From positions 3,388,726 to 3,452,725 of the forward strand of contig NZ_LN890655.1 in assembly GCF_900066015.1 (NCBI RefSeq): 64,000 nucleotides of DNA, written 5' to 3'. This DNA comes from Candidatus Promineifilum breve. GTDB taxonomy: Bacteria; Chloroflexota; Anaerolineae; Promineifilales; Promineifilaceae. Both the position numbers and the translations under genes were made by a program. The first letter of the stretch is position 1. Every line of letters begins with the position of its first letter. The notes under the pieces were generated by a model. It was not told where the DNA came from. It ran no database searches and saw only the letters and a program-made list of their open reading frames with translations. Positions 10,117-17,365 of the stretch are shown in pieces.

Positions 10117-10206
10117 AATTAGGAATTACGAATTAGGAATTACGAATTAAGAGTCTGGAATCAGGCTGGGCAGCCATTCCTAATTCATAATTCCTAATTC
10201 CTAATT
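10117..10206. repeat. AT-rich inverted heptamer array in the gcv leader
   Basis: Five 7-nt units AATTAGG/AATTACG/AATTAAG (from 10117) face an inverted set built of AATTCCT/AATTCAT (10176-10206). It lies between the riboswitch terminator and gcvH and could form a stem of about 30 bp with a 25-nt loop in the mRNA leader. Confidence 0.75.
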
Positions 10207-10260
10207 AAAAAAGGACGCCGGGCAAGGTCGCCCGCGCACGGGACGACATTGCCGGCGTCC
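10207..10260 (-). terminator. Riboswitch-controlled intrinsic terminator
   Basis: On the minus strand GGACGCCGGCAATG.. pairs with ..TTGCCCGGCGTCC, then TTTTTT. The GGACGCC arm begins within the GACAGAGGA end of the second glycine aptamer, so ligand binding can compete with hairpin formation. This is the usual expression platform of an ON switch for gcv genes. Confidence 0.85.
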
Positions 10261-10520
10261 TCTGTCATAAACCTGAGAGATTCACGGCGGCCACGCTGCC
10301 GGCCCGCCCGCTTGCCCCTTCGGTAGAACCTTTGTAGGGCGGGTTGGCAACCCGCCCAGCAACGGTATCACTTTCCAGAAGAAACCCGGCCACTCGGTCC
10401 TTTGTGCCTGAGAGATTCGCGGTGGCCACTCTTCCGGCCCACACGCTTGCCCCTTCGGCGACCCCGCGCTGTAGCACAGGTCTCGTAACCTGTGGGGAGA
10501 TTAGGATACTCTCCCGGGCG
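10255..10520 (-). promoter_or_regulatory. Tandem glycine riboswitch upstream of gcvH-gcvP
   Basis: Reading leftward there are two aptamers. Aptamer 1 (about 10395-10520) has CGGGAGAG, GCCGAAGGGGCAAGC and GAATCTCTCAGGC. Aptamer 2 (about 10255-10395) has ACCGAAGGGGCAAGC, GAATCTCTCAGG and the closing GACAGAGGA. These are the conserved glycine-aptamer cores, in the usual tandem order, directly before a terminator and gcv genes. By family, glycine turns expression on. Each aptamer's peripheral stem holds a hairpin that looks like the dispersed hairpin repeats of this genome (see findings). Confidence 0.95.
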
Positions 10521-10583
10521 GCCGCTGCATCCTATTTGGTTGGCAACAACTACTATCCCCTATTCTAGTATACGAGGGGGATA

Positions 10584-10668
10584 ATCGCAATCGCTATCGC
10601 TATCGCTATCGCAATCGATTTCGATCTTCGATTGCGATTGCGACAACGATTGCGATAGCGATAACGAT
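10584..10668. repeat. ATCGCA/ATCGCT inverted hexamer array
   Basis: Six-nucleotide units (ATCGCA, ATCGCT) repeat on the left, and the inverted form (GATTGCGATTGCGA.. GATAGCGATA) on the right, with TTTCGATCTTCGA between. It lies in the divergent region between the gcv riboswitch and the decarboxylase gene, just upstream of the likely leftward gcv promoter (TATACT, 10567-10572 on the minus strand). Confidence 0.75.
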
Positions 10669-10729
10669 GCCTACTTACCGTTTGCACCCGGCCCAACACT
10701 CTGCTACGCTTTTCGCCCATTCAAGAGAC

Positions 10730-10763
10730 AGGTGCAACGCACTTCAGAAAGTGCGTCGCACCC
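10730..10763. repeat. Palindromic repeat, family A, copy 3
   Basis: Same palindrome as 765-798 and 1607-1640, with the loop TCAGAA as in copy 2. Here it lies 27 nt upstream of a start codon, in the 5' leader of the PLP decarboxylase gene, rather than at a gene end. Confidence 0.8.
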
Positions 10764-10789
10764 GGACACCACCACCCTCGGAGGTTCCC

Positions 10790-12142
10790 ATGCGCGACTT
10801 GCTATCCGACTCCGCCCAACGAGCGATTGCCTATCTGGAAGGTCTGGAGGATCGCGCCGTCGCCCCCTCGGCCGCGGCAATCGCCGACCTGGCCCAACTC
10901 GACGGGCCGCTACCGGCCCATTCGACCCCACCGGAAGACGTATTGCGCCAACTCGACGCGCTTGGCTCCCCGGCCACGATGGCGATGGGTGGCCGGCGCT
11001 TCTTCGGCTTCATCATCGGCGGCGCACTGCCGGTCACGCTGGCCGCCAACTGGCTGGCCGGGGCGTGGGATCAGAACTCGGCCCTCTACAACGTGACCCC
11101 GGCCACGGCCAAGTTGGAACAACTGGCGCTCAGTTGGCTGTTGGATCTGTTCGGCTTGCCGGCCGATTGCGGCGGCGGCTTCGTCACCGGGGCCACGGTC
11201 GCCAACTTCACCGCCCTGGCCGCCGCCCGCCACGGTGTGCTGGCGCGTGCCGGCTGGGATGTGGAAGCCGATGGCCTGATCGGCGGGCCGCCGGTCACGG
11301 TCATTGTCGGCGAGGAAGCCCATTCGACGCTCTTCAAGGCGCTGGGGCTGGTCGGTCTGGGCCGCAAGCGCGTGGTGCGCGTGCCGGTCGACCGCCAGGG
11401 GCGGATGCGCGCCGACGCCCTGCCGCCGATCAACGGCCCGACCATCGTCTGCGCCCAGGCCGGCAATCTTCACTCCGGCGCGTTCGACCCGCTGGCCGAC
11501 ATCTGTGACTGGGCGCACGCGGCCGGGGCCTGGGTTCACGTCGATGGCGCGTTCGGTCTGTGGGCGGCGGCCGTGCCCTCGCTGGCCTATCTGACGCCCG
11601 GCCTGGCCGACGCCGATTCGTGGGGCACCGACTTCCACAAATGGCTCAACGTGCCCTACGACAGCGGCCTGGCCGTGGTGCGCGACCGCGACGCGCTGCG
11701 GGCGGCCATGTCGATCACCGCCGAGTATCTGCCGACCGACAGCCCCAATCGCAACCCGTCCGACTTTGTCCCCGAACTGTCGCGGCGGGCGCGGGGCGTG
11801 GAGGTGTGGGCGGCGTTGCGCCACCTCGGCCGCGCCGGGATCGTTGACCTGATCGAGCGCACCTGCCGCCACGCCCGCCGCTTCGCCGAGGGGCTACAGG
11901 CGGCCGGCTACGAGGTCTTGAACGACGTGGTGCTCAATCAGGTCTGTGTCGCCTTCGGCGACGCGGCCACGACCAACCGGGTCATCGCCGCCATCCAGGC
12001 CGACGGCACCTGCTGGGCCGGGCCGACGGTCTGGCAAGGGCGGGCGGCGATGCGTATCAGCGTAAGCTCGTGGGCGACGACGGAGGAGGATGTGGAGAGG
12101 AGTTTGGGGGCGATGATACGGGTGGCTGGAGCAGGAAAATGA
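10790..12142 (+). CDS. Group II PLP-dependent decarboxylase / aminotransferase-like
   Basis: 450 residues from ATG 10790, preceded by GGAGGTTCCC; an in-frame upstream start at 10667 would translate the palindromic repeat and was rejected. Belongs to the group II amino-acid decarboxylase family: GGGFVTGATVANFTAL (phosphate loop), VHVDGAFGLWA (aspartate contacting the PLP ring nitrogen), and the PLP lysine in DSWGTDFHKWLNVPYD at K284. Homologues decarboxylate glutamate, aromatic amino acids or diaminobutyrate; the substrate cannot be told. It is divergent from the gcv operon, and no biosynthetic partner is adjacent. Confidence 0.88.
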   Translation: MRDLLSDSAQRAIAYLEGLEDRAVAPSAAAIADLAQLDGPLPAHSTPPEDVLRQLDALGSPATMAMGGRRFFGFIIGGALPVTLAANWLAGAWDQNSALYNVTPATAKLEQLALSWLLDLFGLPADCGGGFVTGATVANFTALAAARHGVLARAGWDVEADGLIGGPPVTVIVGEEAHSTLFKALGLVGLGRKRVVRVPVDRQGRMRADALPPINGPTIVCAQAGNLHSGAFDPLADICDWAHAAGAWVHVDGAFGLWAAAVPSLAYLTPGLADADSWGTDFHKWLNVPYDSGLAVVRDRDALRAAMSITAEYLPTDSPNRNPSDFVPELSRRARGVEVWAALRHLGRAGIVDLIERTCRHARRFAEGLQAAGYEVLNDVVLNQVCVAFGDAATTNRVIAAIQADGTCWAGPTVWQGRAAMRISVSSWATTEEDVERSLGAMIRVAGAGK

Positions 12143-12211
12143 AGTTATTTGCAATATGAAAACTTGTCATAGACAATATAGTGGCAATATGCTAATATTT
12201 AGGAATTTGAA

Positions 12212-12469
12212 ATGTATCAAGTGTCGTTTTCAAAGGAAGCTCAAAAAGCACTTTTGAAGCTTCCACGCCCGTTAGCGCTTAAGATTCGTGAAAAGTTAAC
12301 GGCAGTGGCGAGAGACCCATATGCCCAACACAACAACGTATCGAAGCTACAGAACCGGCCTGGTTACCGACTGCGGATTGGCGATTGGAGAGTCATCTAT
12401 GAAATTCGGGGCGACGAATTGGTGATTCTAGTAGTCAAGATTGCACCGCGTGGAGAAGTGTATCGATGA
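12212..12469 (+). CDS. RelE/ParE-type toxin
   Basis: 85 residues. MYQVSFSKEAQKALLKLPRPLALKIREKL is the helical hairpin of RelE-fold toxins, followed by the strands YRLRIGDWRVIYEIRGDELVILVVKIAPRGEVYR with the basic residues typical of mRNA-cleaving members. It precedes its antitoxin and overlaps it at ATGA, as in HigBA-type toxin-first operons. AT-rich relative to surrounding genes. Confidence 0.88.
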   Translation: MYQVSFSKEAQKALLKLPRPLALKIREKLTAVARDPYAQHNNVSKLQNRPGYRLRIGDWRVIYEIRGDELVILVVKIAPRGEVYR

Positions 12470-12837
12470 GTATCCAACTAATCCTGAAGGAAGGTCAACC
12501 TGAATATGCTGTCCTTCCCTATGAAACGTATCTGCGCTTAGTCGAAGATGCTGAGATGCTGGCCGACGTGCGCGACTACGACGCGGCCATACAAGCCATC
12601 GCCGAGGGCGAGGAACTGATTCCGGCTGAGGTCGTCTACGCCCTGCTCGACGGCGCAAATCCAATCCGCGTTTGGCGTGAATATCGCGGGCTAAGTCAGG
12701 GCGAGTTAGCGGCGAAAGTCGGTATCAGCCCGTCTTATCTGTCGCAATTGGAATCAGGGAAGCGGGATGGAACGATGGAGGTGTTGTCGGCTGTTGCTGC
12801 TGCCTTAGACGTGACGTTGGACGACTTAGCTGGCTAA
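12466..12837 (+). CDS. HTH (XRE) antitoxin with RelB/Phd-like N-terminus
   Basis: 123 residues. Residues 1-60 resemble Phd/RelB-type antitoxin N-termini (PEYAVLPYETYLRLVEDAEM). Residues about 66-122 are a Cro/C1-type helix-turn-helix: VWREYRGLSQGELAAKVGISPSYLSQLESGKRDGTMEVLSAVAAAL. It would bind the toxin encoded just upstream and repress the pair's promoter. Translation is coupled through ATGA. Confidence 0.88.
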   Translation: MSIQLILKEGQPEYAVLPYETYLRLVEDAEMLADVRDYDAAIQAIAEGEELIPAEVVYALLDGANPIRVWREYRGLSQGELAAKVGISPSYLSQLESGKRDGTMEVLSAVAAALDVTLDDLAG

Positions 12838-12909
12838 CGACGGGATAGATGGTATCTACCACCGGATGGTACAATGTCCGGTGTCAATGAGTTTACCGGA
12901 AGGGGAAAC

Positions 12910-13152
12910 ATGATACAGACCATTGTCCGCGCCAAAGCAATTGTGCAATCAGAGGGTCAGATCGCTATCACTGATCCCGCTCTCCACGTTGGTGAAGAAG
13001 TTGAAGTGTTGATTCTCTTGCCCGAACATTCTCCTGAACCTAAGCTCTCGTTACTTGATGTACTGAACAGTGCTGGCGACCACCGTCTCTTTAAAACAGC
13101 CGAAGAAGTTGACCAATATATCCGCGAAGAGCGCGACTCGTGGGACTTCTGA
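12910..13152 (+). CDS. Small antitoxin-like protein without visible toxin
   Basis: 80 residues from ATG 12910, placed behind GGAAGGGGAAAC, a better start than the in-frame ATG at 12874. Strand-rich N-terminus (IVRAKAIVQSEGQIAITDPALHVGEEVEVLILLPE) looks like an AbrB-type hairpin, and the C-terminus (FKTAEEVDQYIREERDSWDF) is the acidic helix usual in small antitoxins of PIN toxins. No PIN gene follows; alr does. Probably an orphaned antitoxin. Confidence 0.6.
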   Translation: MIQTIVRAKAIVQSEGQIAITDPALHVGEEVEVLILLPEHSPEPKLSLLDVLNSAGDHRLFKTAEEVDQYIREERDSWDF

Positions 13153-13172
13153 GGTAGCATCGCGGCGTTACA

Positions 13173-14360
13173 ATGCTTAACTATCCTACAATCTCTCACA
13201 CGACCGACATCCTCCGCCCCACCCAAGTCGAAATCAACCTCCCCCGCCTGGCCGCCAACTACCGCGCCATCCAGGCCCACGCCGCCCCCGCGGCCGTCAT
13301 GCCCATCCTCAAGGCCAACGCCTACGGCCACGGCCTGGTCGAGGTCGCCCGGCTGATGCAGTCGTTGGGCGCGCCTTATCTGGGTGTGGCCTTCCTGGAG
13401 GAGGGCATCCTGCTGCGCGAGGCGGGCATCACCATCCCCATCCTGGTGCTGGGCGGCATCATCGGCAACCAGATTCCGCTGTTCCTGGCCCACGACCTGA
13501 CCCTGACCGCCTCCTCGGTCGACAAGCTGGGCCAGATCGAGGCCGCGGCGCGGGCCATGGGCGTGCGGGCCAAAGTCCACCTGAAGATCGACACCGGCAT
13601 GGAGCGCATCGGCGTCCACTACTACAGCGCCGGGCCGCTGCTGGAGGCGTCGCTGGCCTGCGATCATTTTCAGGTGGAGGGCATCTTCTCCCACTTCGCC
13701 AACGCCGACGCCGCCGACCAAAGTTACTCCCAATTGCAACTCGACCGCTTCCACGGCGTGCTTGACTTTTACGCCGCGCGCGGCCTGCCCCCGCCGCCGC
13801 TGCGCCACATCGCCAACAGCGCGGCCATCGCCGGCTTCCCGGCCAGCCACCTCGACATGGTGCGGGCAGGTATCCTGCTTTACGGCGTCTACCCGTCGGC
13901 CGACGTGCCGCGCACCATCGCCGTGCGCCCGGCGCTCAGTTGGAAGTCGCGCGTCGTCTACTTCAAGGTGGTGCAACCCGGCCACCCGGTCAGCTACGGC
14001 TCCACCTGGCAGAGCGACCACCCGGTGCGCGTCGTCACCGTGCCCGTGGGCTATGGCGACGGCTACTTCCGGGCCATGAGCGGCCGGGCCGAGGTTATCA
14101 TCCGCGGCCAACGCTATCCGGTGGTCGGCCGCGTCTGCATGGATCAGATCATGGTCAACATCGAGTGGGCGACGGCCTACAACGGTGACGAGGTGATCCT
14201 CATCGGCCAGGCCGAGGACGGCGCGGCCATCACCGTCGAGGAACTGGCCGAGTGGGCGGGCACGATCCCGTGGGAAATCCTGACCAACGTCAATACGCGC
14301 GTGCCGCGGGTGTTTGTGGAGGCGCAGGGGGTCGGTGGGGGAGCAGGGGAGCAGGGGTGA
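13173..14360 (+). CDS. alr: Alanine racemase
   Basis: 395 residues. Interconverts L- and D-alanine for peptidoglycan. The PLP lysine lies in PILKANAYGHG (K47). The second catalytic tyrosine is in VTVPVGYGDGY, and GRVCMDQIMVNI is the conserved C-terminal block. The family's sequence ends near RVPRVFVE; the remaining tail QGVGGGAGEQG is encoded by a G-rich tandem repeat (GGGGAGCA units) that has run into the coding end. It stands 20 nt after the antitoxin-like gene, with a TACAAT-like box just before the ATG. Confidence 0.95.
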   Translation: MLNYPTISHTTDILRPTQVEINLPRLAANYRAIQAHAAPAAVMPILKANAYGHGLVEVARLMQSLGAPYLGVAFLEEGILLREAGITIPILVLGGIIGNQIPLFLAHDLTLTASSVDKLGQIEAAARAMGVRAKVHLKIDTGMERIGVHYYSAGPLLEASLACDHFQVEGIFSHFANADAADQSYSQLQLDRFHGVLDFYAARGLPPPPLRHIANSAAIAGFPASHLDMVRAGILLYGVYPSADVPRTIAVRPALSWKSRVVYFKVVQPGHPVSYGSTWQSDHPVRVVTVPVGYGDGYFRAMSGRAEVIIRGQRYPVVGRVCMDQIMVNIEWATAYNGDEVILIGQAEDGAAITVEELAEWAGTIPWEILTNVNTRVPRVFVEAQGVGGGAGEQG

Positions 14361-14395
14361 ACGGGAGCAGGGGAGAAAGGGAGAAACTCGTTTGA

Positions 14396-14486
14396 GGCTA
14401 TCTGCCACCCGCCACTCGCTACCTGCCACTTGCCACCCGCCACTCGCTACCTGCCACTTGCCACTTGCCACTCGCTACCCGCTACT
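14396..14486. repeat. TGCCACT-type heptamer array
   Basis: Twelve contiguous 7-nt units run from 14403 to 14486 (TGCCACC, CGCCACT, CGCTACC, TGCCACT and variants), with a degenerate unit before them. No inverted arm is present here; related CGGGTGG/GGGTGGC arrays in the opposite sense lie at 17295, 50421 and 52075. The region between alr and the OsmC gene contains nothing else except the G-rich octamers at 14325-14385. Confidence 0.85.
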
Positions 14487-14551
14487 TGACGCCCGATGAG
14501 GATTATGGGTAAATTCCATGCAGAGTACCCAAAAGGAGAGCCGAATAACGA

Positions 14552-14968
14552 ATGGATGCCCTGATCACATTACAAGAAGATTTATTTTTCACCGCCGTGC
14601 CCGATAGCGGCGTCGTCGTCAACATGGAATCGACTCCGCCGGAAGGCAAAGAGCGGCGCGGGGCCAGCCCGATGGAACTGCTGATGATCAGCCTGGCCGG
14701 CTGCACGGCGATGGACGTCGTCTCCATCCTGCGCAAGAAGCGGCAGAATATGACCGGCTTCGAGATTCGCATCCACGGCGATCGCGCGGCCGACCACCCC
14801 CGGCGATTCACCGACTTCGAGTTGGAGTACATCGTCAAAGGGGTGGGGATTGACCCGTCGGCCGTCGAACGGGCCATTCAGCTTTCGACCGAGTCCTACT
14901 GCTCGGTCCACGTCATGCTGGAAAAAGCGGCCCACATTCGGACGCGCTTCACCATTGTGGAAGATTAA
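14552..14968 (+). CDS. OsmC family protein (YhfA-like subgroup)
   Basis: 138 residues. RRGASPMELLMISLAGCTAMDVVSILRKKRQNMTGFEIRIHGDRA is the OsmC core with a conserved cysteine in the helix (AGCTAMD); a second cysteine lies in STESYCSVHVML. The two-cysteine arrangement is consistent with peroxide or thiol-redox activity. First gene of an apparent operon, followed after 12 bp by the RsbRD_N-like gene. Distinct in sequence from the OsmC protein at 3931-4350. Confidence 0.87.
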   Translation: MDALITLQEDLFFTAVPDSGVVVNMESTPPEGKERRGASPMELLMISLAGCTAMDVVSILRKKRQNMTGFEIRIHGDRAADHPRRFTDFELEYIVKGVGIDPSAVERAIQLSTESYCSVHVMLEKAAHIRTRFTIVED

Positions 14969-14980
14969 GACCGGGGGTCT

Positions 14981-15439
14981 ATGTCCTTAATTACCCTGCT
15001 GGAGAATGAAGGTGAGCAGATCGTGGCCGAGGCCGGCGATGCGCTGGGCCGCTCCGACCTGGCGCACTATAAAGAGGCCGGTCAGGCCGTCGGCCAGGAG
15101 CGGTTGGCCGAACTATTTCGCCTGACAGTCGCGGCCGTTCGCGACCGCAACCTGGCGCCGATCATGGATTACATGGCCCAGGTGGCCGACGACCGCTTCC
15201 ACGCCGGCTATGCCATCCGCGAGGTGCAGATCGCCATCAACGTGCTGGAGGAAGCGATCTGGAACCACATCGTGCGCAACACCCCGCCGGACGAACTGGC
15301 CGAGGCGCTGGGGCTGGTGGGCACGGTGTTGGGCGCGGCCAAGGATGCGCTGGCGCGGGCTTACGTCTCGCTGGCCGGCAAGTCCAAAGCGCCGTCGCTC
15401 GATTTGTCGGCTCTGTTCGAGGGGCGCACCAGTGGCTAG
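14981..15439 (+). CDS. RsbRD N-terminal-like sensor domain protein
   Basis: 152 residues, all helical. The pattern LLENEGEQIVAEAGDALGRSDLAHYKEAG..RLAELFRLTVAAVRDRNLAPIMDYMAQVADDRFHAGYAIREVQIAINVLEEAIWNHI resembles the globin-like RsbT co-antagonist N-terminal domain (RsbRD_N), here free-standing without a STAS domain. Its TAG stop spans the left end of the IS5-family element: TA is target sequence and G is the first base of the element. Removing the element recreates the same TAG followed at once by GTG of the next gene, so the protein is unaltered. Confidence 0.7.
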   Translation: MSLITLLENEGEQIVAEAGDALGRSDLAHYKEAGQAVGQERLAELFRLTVAAVRDRNLAPIMDYMAQVADDRFHAGYAIREVQIAINVLEEAIWNHIVRNTPPDELAEALGLVGTVLGAAKDALARAYVSLAGKSKAPSLDLSALFEGRTSG

Positions 15440-16295
15440 AGCCTGTTATGAACTTTTGTAAGGCTGGGATATGCTGGGCGAATGGCACGGAAAGCATATC
15501 CCAGTGATGTCAGCGATGAAGAGTGGGCTTTTACCGTGGGGTATCTGACATTGATGACCGAAGACGCGCCGCAACGCGAGTACGCCCTGCGGGAAGTCTT
15601 CAATGGGCTGCGTTGGCTCATCCGGGCCGGCGCGCCGTGGCGCATGATGCCCAACGACCTGCCGCCGTGGGCCGTGGTCTACCAGCAAACGCAGCGCTGG
15701 TTGAAGGCCGGGGTATTCGAGAGCATGGCCCATGACCTGCGGGCTTTGCTGCGACTGGCCGATGGCCGGAAGAGCCAGCCGACGGCGGCGATTATGGATA
15801 GTCGGACGTTGCAATCGACGCCGGAGAGTGGCGCACGCGCCGGCTATGATGGGGCCAAACGGCGCAAGGGCAGCAAGGTTCACATGGCGGTGGACACGCT
15901 CGGACACCTGTTGACCTTGCACGTCACCCCGGCCAACCAACAAGACCGCGACCAGGTCGGTCAACTGGCACAGCAGATTCAGGCTATCACCGAGGAGTCC
16001 GTTGAGCTTGTCTTTGTCGACCAGGGTTACACCGGTGACGAGCCGGCTGAGGTGGCCCTGGCCCACGGTATTCGCCTGGAGGTCGTTAAGCTGCCGGAAG
16101 CCAAGAAAGGCTTCGTCCTGCTGCCGCGCCGCTGGGTGGTCGAACGCAGTTTCGGCTGGGCGGCTCGCTTCCGTCGTCTGGCCCGAGACTACGAACGACT
16201 GCCTGATACGCTGGCTGGTCTGCATTACCTGGCCTTTGTTATCCTGATGCTTCATCGCGTCGTTACTCTGGTGTCCTATAGTTCATAACAGGCTC
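15439..16295 (+). mobile_element. IS5-family insertion sequence
   Basis: 857 bp bounded by inverted ends GAGCCTGTTATGAACT and AGTTCATAACAGGCTC, with a TA target duplication (15437-15438 and 16296-16297), as in the TA-duplicating IS5 groups. It holds one intact transposase. It sits exactly between the stop of the RsbRD_N-like gene and the GTG of the tocopherol-cyclase-like gene; precise excision would give TAG immediately followed by GTG. Confidence 0.93.
15482..16288 (+). CDS. IS5-family transposase
   Basis: 268 residues, uninterrupted. The N-terminal DUF4096-type domain (SDEEWAF..REVFNGLRWLIRAGAPWRMMPNDLPPWAVVYQQTQRW) is followed by a DDE catalytic core: D in IMDSRTLQST (about 104), D in VFVDQGYTGD (about 180), E in VVERSFGWAARFRRLARDYER (about 221). 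All three residues are present, so the enzyme may be active. Confidence 0.95.
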   Translation: MARKAYPSDVSDEEWAFTVGYLTLMTEDAPQREYALREVFNGLRWLIRAGAPWRMMPNDLPPWAVVYQQTQRWLKAGVFESMAHDLRALLRLADGRKSQPTAAIMDSRTLQSTPESGARAGYDGAKRRKGSKVHMAVDTLGHLLTLHVTPANQQDRDQVGQLAQQIQAITEESVELVFVDQGYTGDEPAEVALAHGIRLEVVKLPEAKKGFVLLPRRWVVERSFGWAARFRRLARDYERLPDTLAGLHYLAFVILMLHRVVTLVSYSS

Positions 16296-16298
16296 TAG

Positions 16299-17294
16299 GT
16301 GATCCACTTTCTGCGCCGCGCGCTCCATCCCGCCCGCTACCACGGCCGTCTGCGTGGGCAGCGCCCGCCTTTTTTCGAGGGCTGGTACTTCAAGGTCATC
16401 GACGCCACCGGCCGGCATCGCTTCGCCTTCGTGCCCGGCGTGTTCTGGAGCAGCCGCCCCCACGCCTTCGTCCAGGTGCTCGACGGCGCGAACGGCACGG
16501 CCCACTATCACGAGTTCCCCGTCGATTCATTCTGGGCGGCCGAGGATCGCTTCGACGTGGCCGTCGGCGGCAATCGCTTCACCCACAACGAGATGACGCT
16601 GCTCATCGACCGGCCGGAGCAACGGGTGAGCGGCACGTTGCGCTTTGGCGGGCTGGTTCCCTGGCCGGTCACGCTGGCCGCCCCGGGCATCATGGGCTGG
16701 TATGCCTGGGTGCCGTTCATGCAGTGCTACCACGGCGTCCTCAGTCTCGATCACACGATTTACGGATCGCTGACCATTGATGGTCAGGAGATCGACTTTA
16801 GCGGCGGTCGAGGCTACATCGAAAAGGATTGGGGGCGCTCCTTCCCCGAAGCGTGGATCTGGTTCCAGACCAATCATTTTGGGCAGGTGGGAACCAGCCT
16901 GACCGCCTCCATCGCCATTATCCCCTGGGTTGTGACCGCCTTCCCCGGCTTCATCATCGGGCTGTGGCACGGCGGCCGGCTCTATCGCTTTGCCACCTAC
17001 ACCGGGGCCAAAGTCGAGCGGCTGGCGGTGACGGAGCAGACCATCGATTGGGTCGTGGGCGATAAGCGTCACCGCCTGGAAATGTTCGTGACGCAGGGGC
17101 CGCATAGCCAGTTCGGGCTACTAAAGGGGCCGGACACCCTGGAGATGGGCAAGCGCGTGGCCGAAACGCAATCGGCCACGGTGGCGGTTCGCCTGACCGA
17201 GCGGGCGTCGGGCCGTGTTCTCTTCGAGGACACGGGCCAACACGCGGGGCTGGAAGTGCATGAGGTGGAGGCGCGGCTGTTAAAGATGATCTGA
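16299..17294 (+). CDS. Tocopherol cyclase-like protein
   Basis: 331 residues from GTG 16299. Belongs to the tocopherol-cyclase/lipocalin-like family: PPFFEGWYFKVID near the N-terminus, GWYAWVPFMQCYHGVLSLDH, and the conserved GGRGYIEKDWGRSFPEAWIWFQTNHF. Plant and cyanobacterial members close the chromanol ring; in non-phototrophs the family is mostly uncharacterised, so a lipid or isoprenoid-modifying role is only inferred. Originally downstream of the OsmC and RsbRD_N-like genes with its start directly abutting the upstream stop. The IS5 element now separates it from any ribosome binding site in that gene. Confidence 0.85.
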   Translation: MIHFLRRALHPARYHGRLRGQRPPFFEGWYFKVIDATGRHRFAFVPGVFWSSRPHAFVQVLDGANGTAHYHEFPVDSFWAAEDRFDVAVGGNRFTHNEMTLLIDRPEQRVSGTLRFGGLVPWPVTLAAPGIMGWYAWVPFMQCYHGVLSLDHTIYGSLTIDGQEIDFSGGRGYIEKDWGRSFPEAWIWFQTNHFGQVGTSLTASIAIIPWVVTAFPGFIIGLWHGGRLYRFATYTGAKVERLAVTEQTIDWVVGDKRHRLEMFVTQGPHSQFGLLKGPDTLEMGKRVAETQSATVAVRLTERASGRVLFEDTGQHAGLEVHEVEARLLKMI

Positions 17295-17329
17295 GGGTGG
17301 CGGGTGGCGGGTGGCGGGTGGCGGGTGGC
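17295..17329. repeat. GGGTGGC heptamer array, 5 units
   Basis: Five exact GGGTGGC units begin at the base after the stop codon of the tocopherol-cyclase-like gene. It belongs to the same sequence class as the arrays at 50421-50462 and, in reverse complement, 14403-14486 and 52075-52116. Confidence 0.9.
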
Positions 17330-17339
17330 TATCTGTGCG

Positions 17340-17360
17340 ATCTGTGAAATCTGTGGATTC
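17340..17360 (-). repeat. Post-stop 21-mer element, copy 1
   Basis: An exact 21-mer (plus strand ATCTGTGAAATC..GGATTC) lies 5 nt beyond the stop of the leftward membrane-protein gene. Exact copies lie 6 nt beyond the stop of the gene at 23642 and 13 nt beyond the stop of the gene at 63258. Confidence 0.8.
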
Positions 17361-17365
17361 TTCTC

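Noticed and set aside
10265-10477. 70-codon minus-strand ORF within the riboswitch
   Set aside because: It overlaps both glycine aptamers; its two halves look alike only because the aptamers are tandem.
10667-10789. Earlier start for the PLP decarboxylase
   Set aside because: The extension would translate a palindromic repeat; the ATG at 10790 has GGAGG at the right distance.
12957-14471. 504-codon minus-strand ORF over alr
   Set aside because: Antisense shadow of alr; starts in the heptamer array and has no recognisable protein features.
14403-14486. Possible CRISPR array
   Set aside because: Units are 7 nt with no spacers, and no cas genes are present anywhere in the window.
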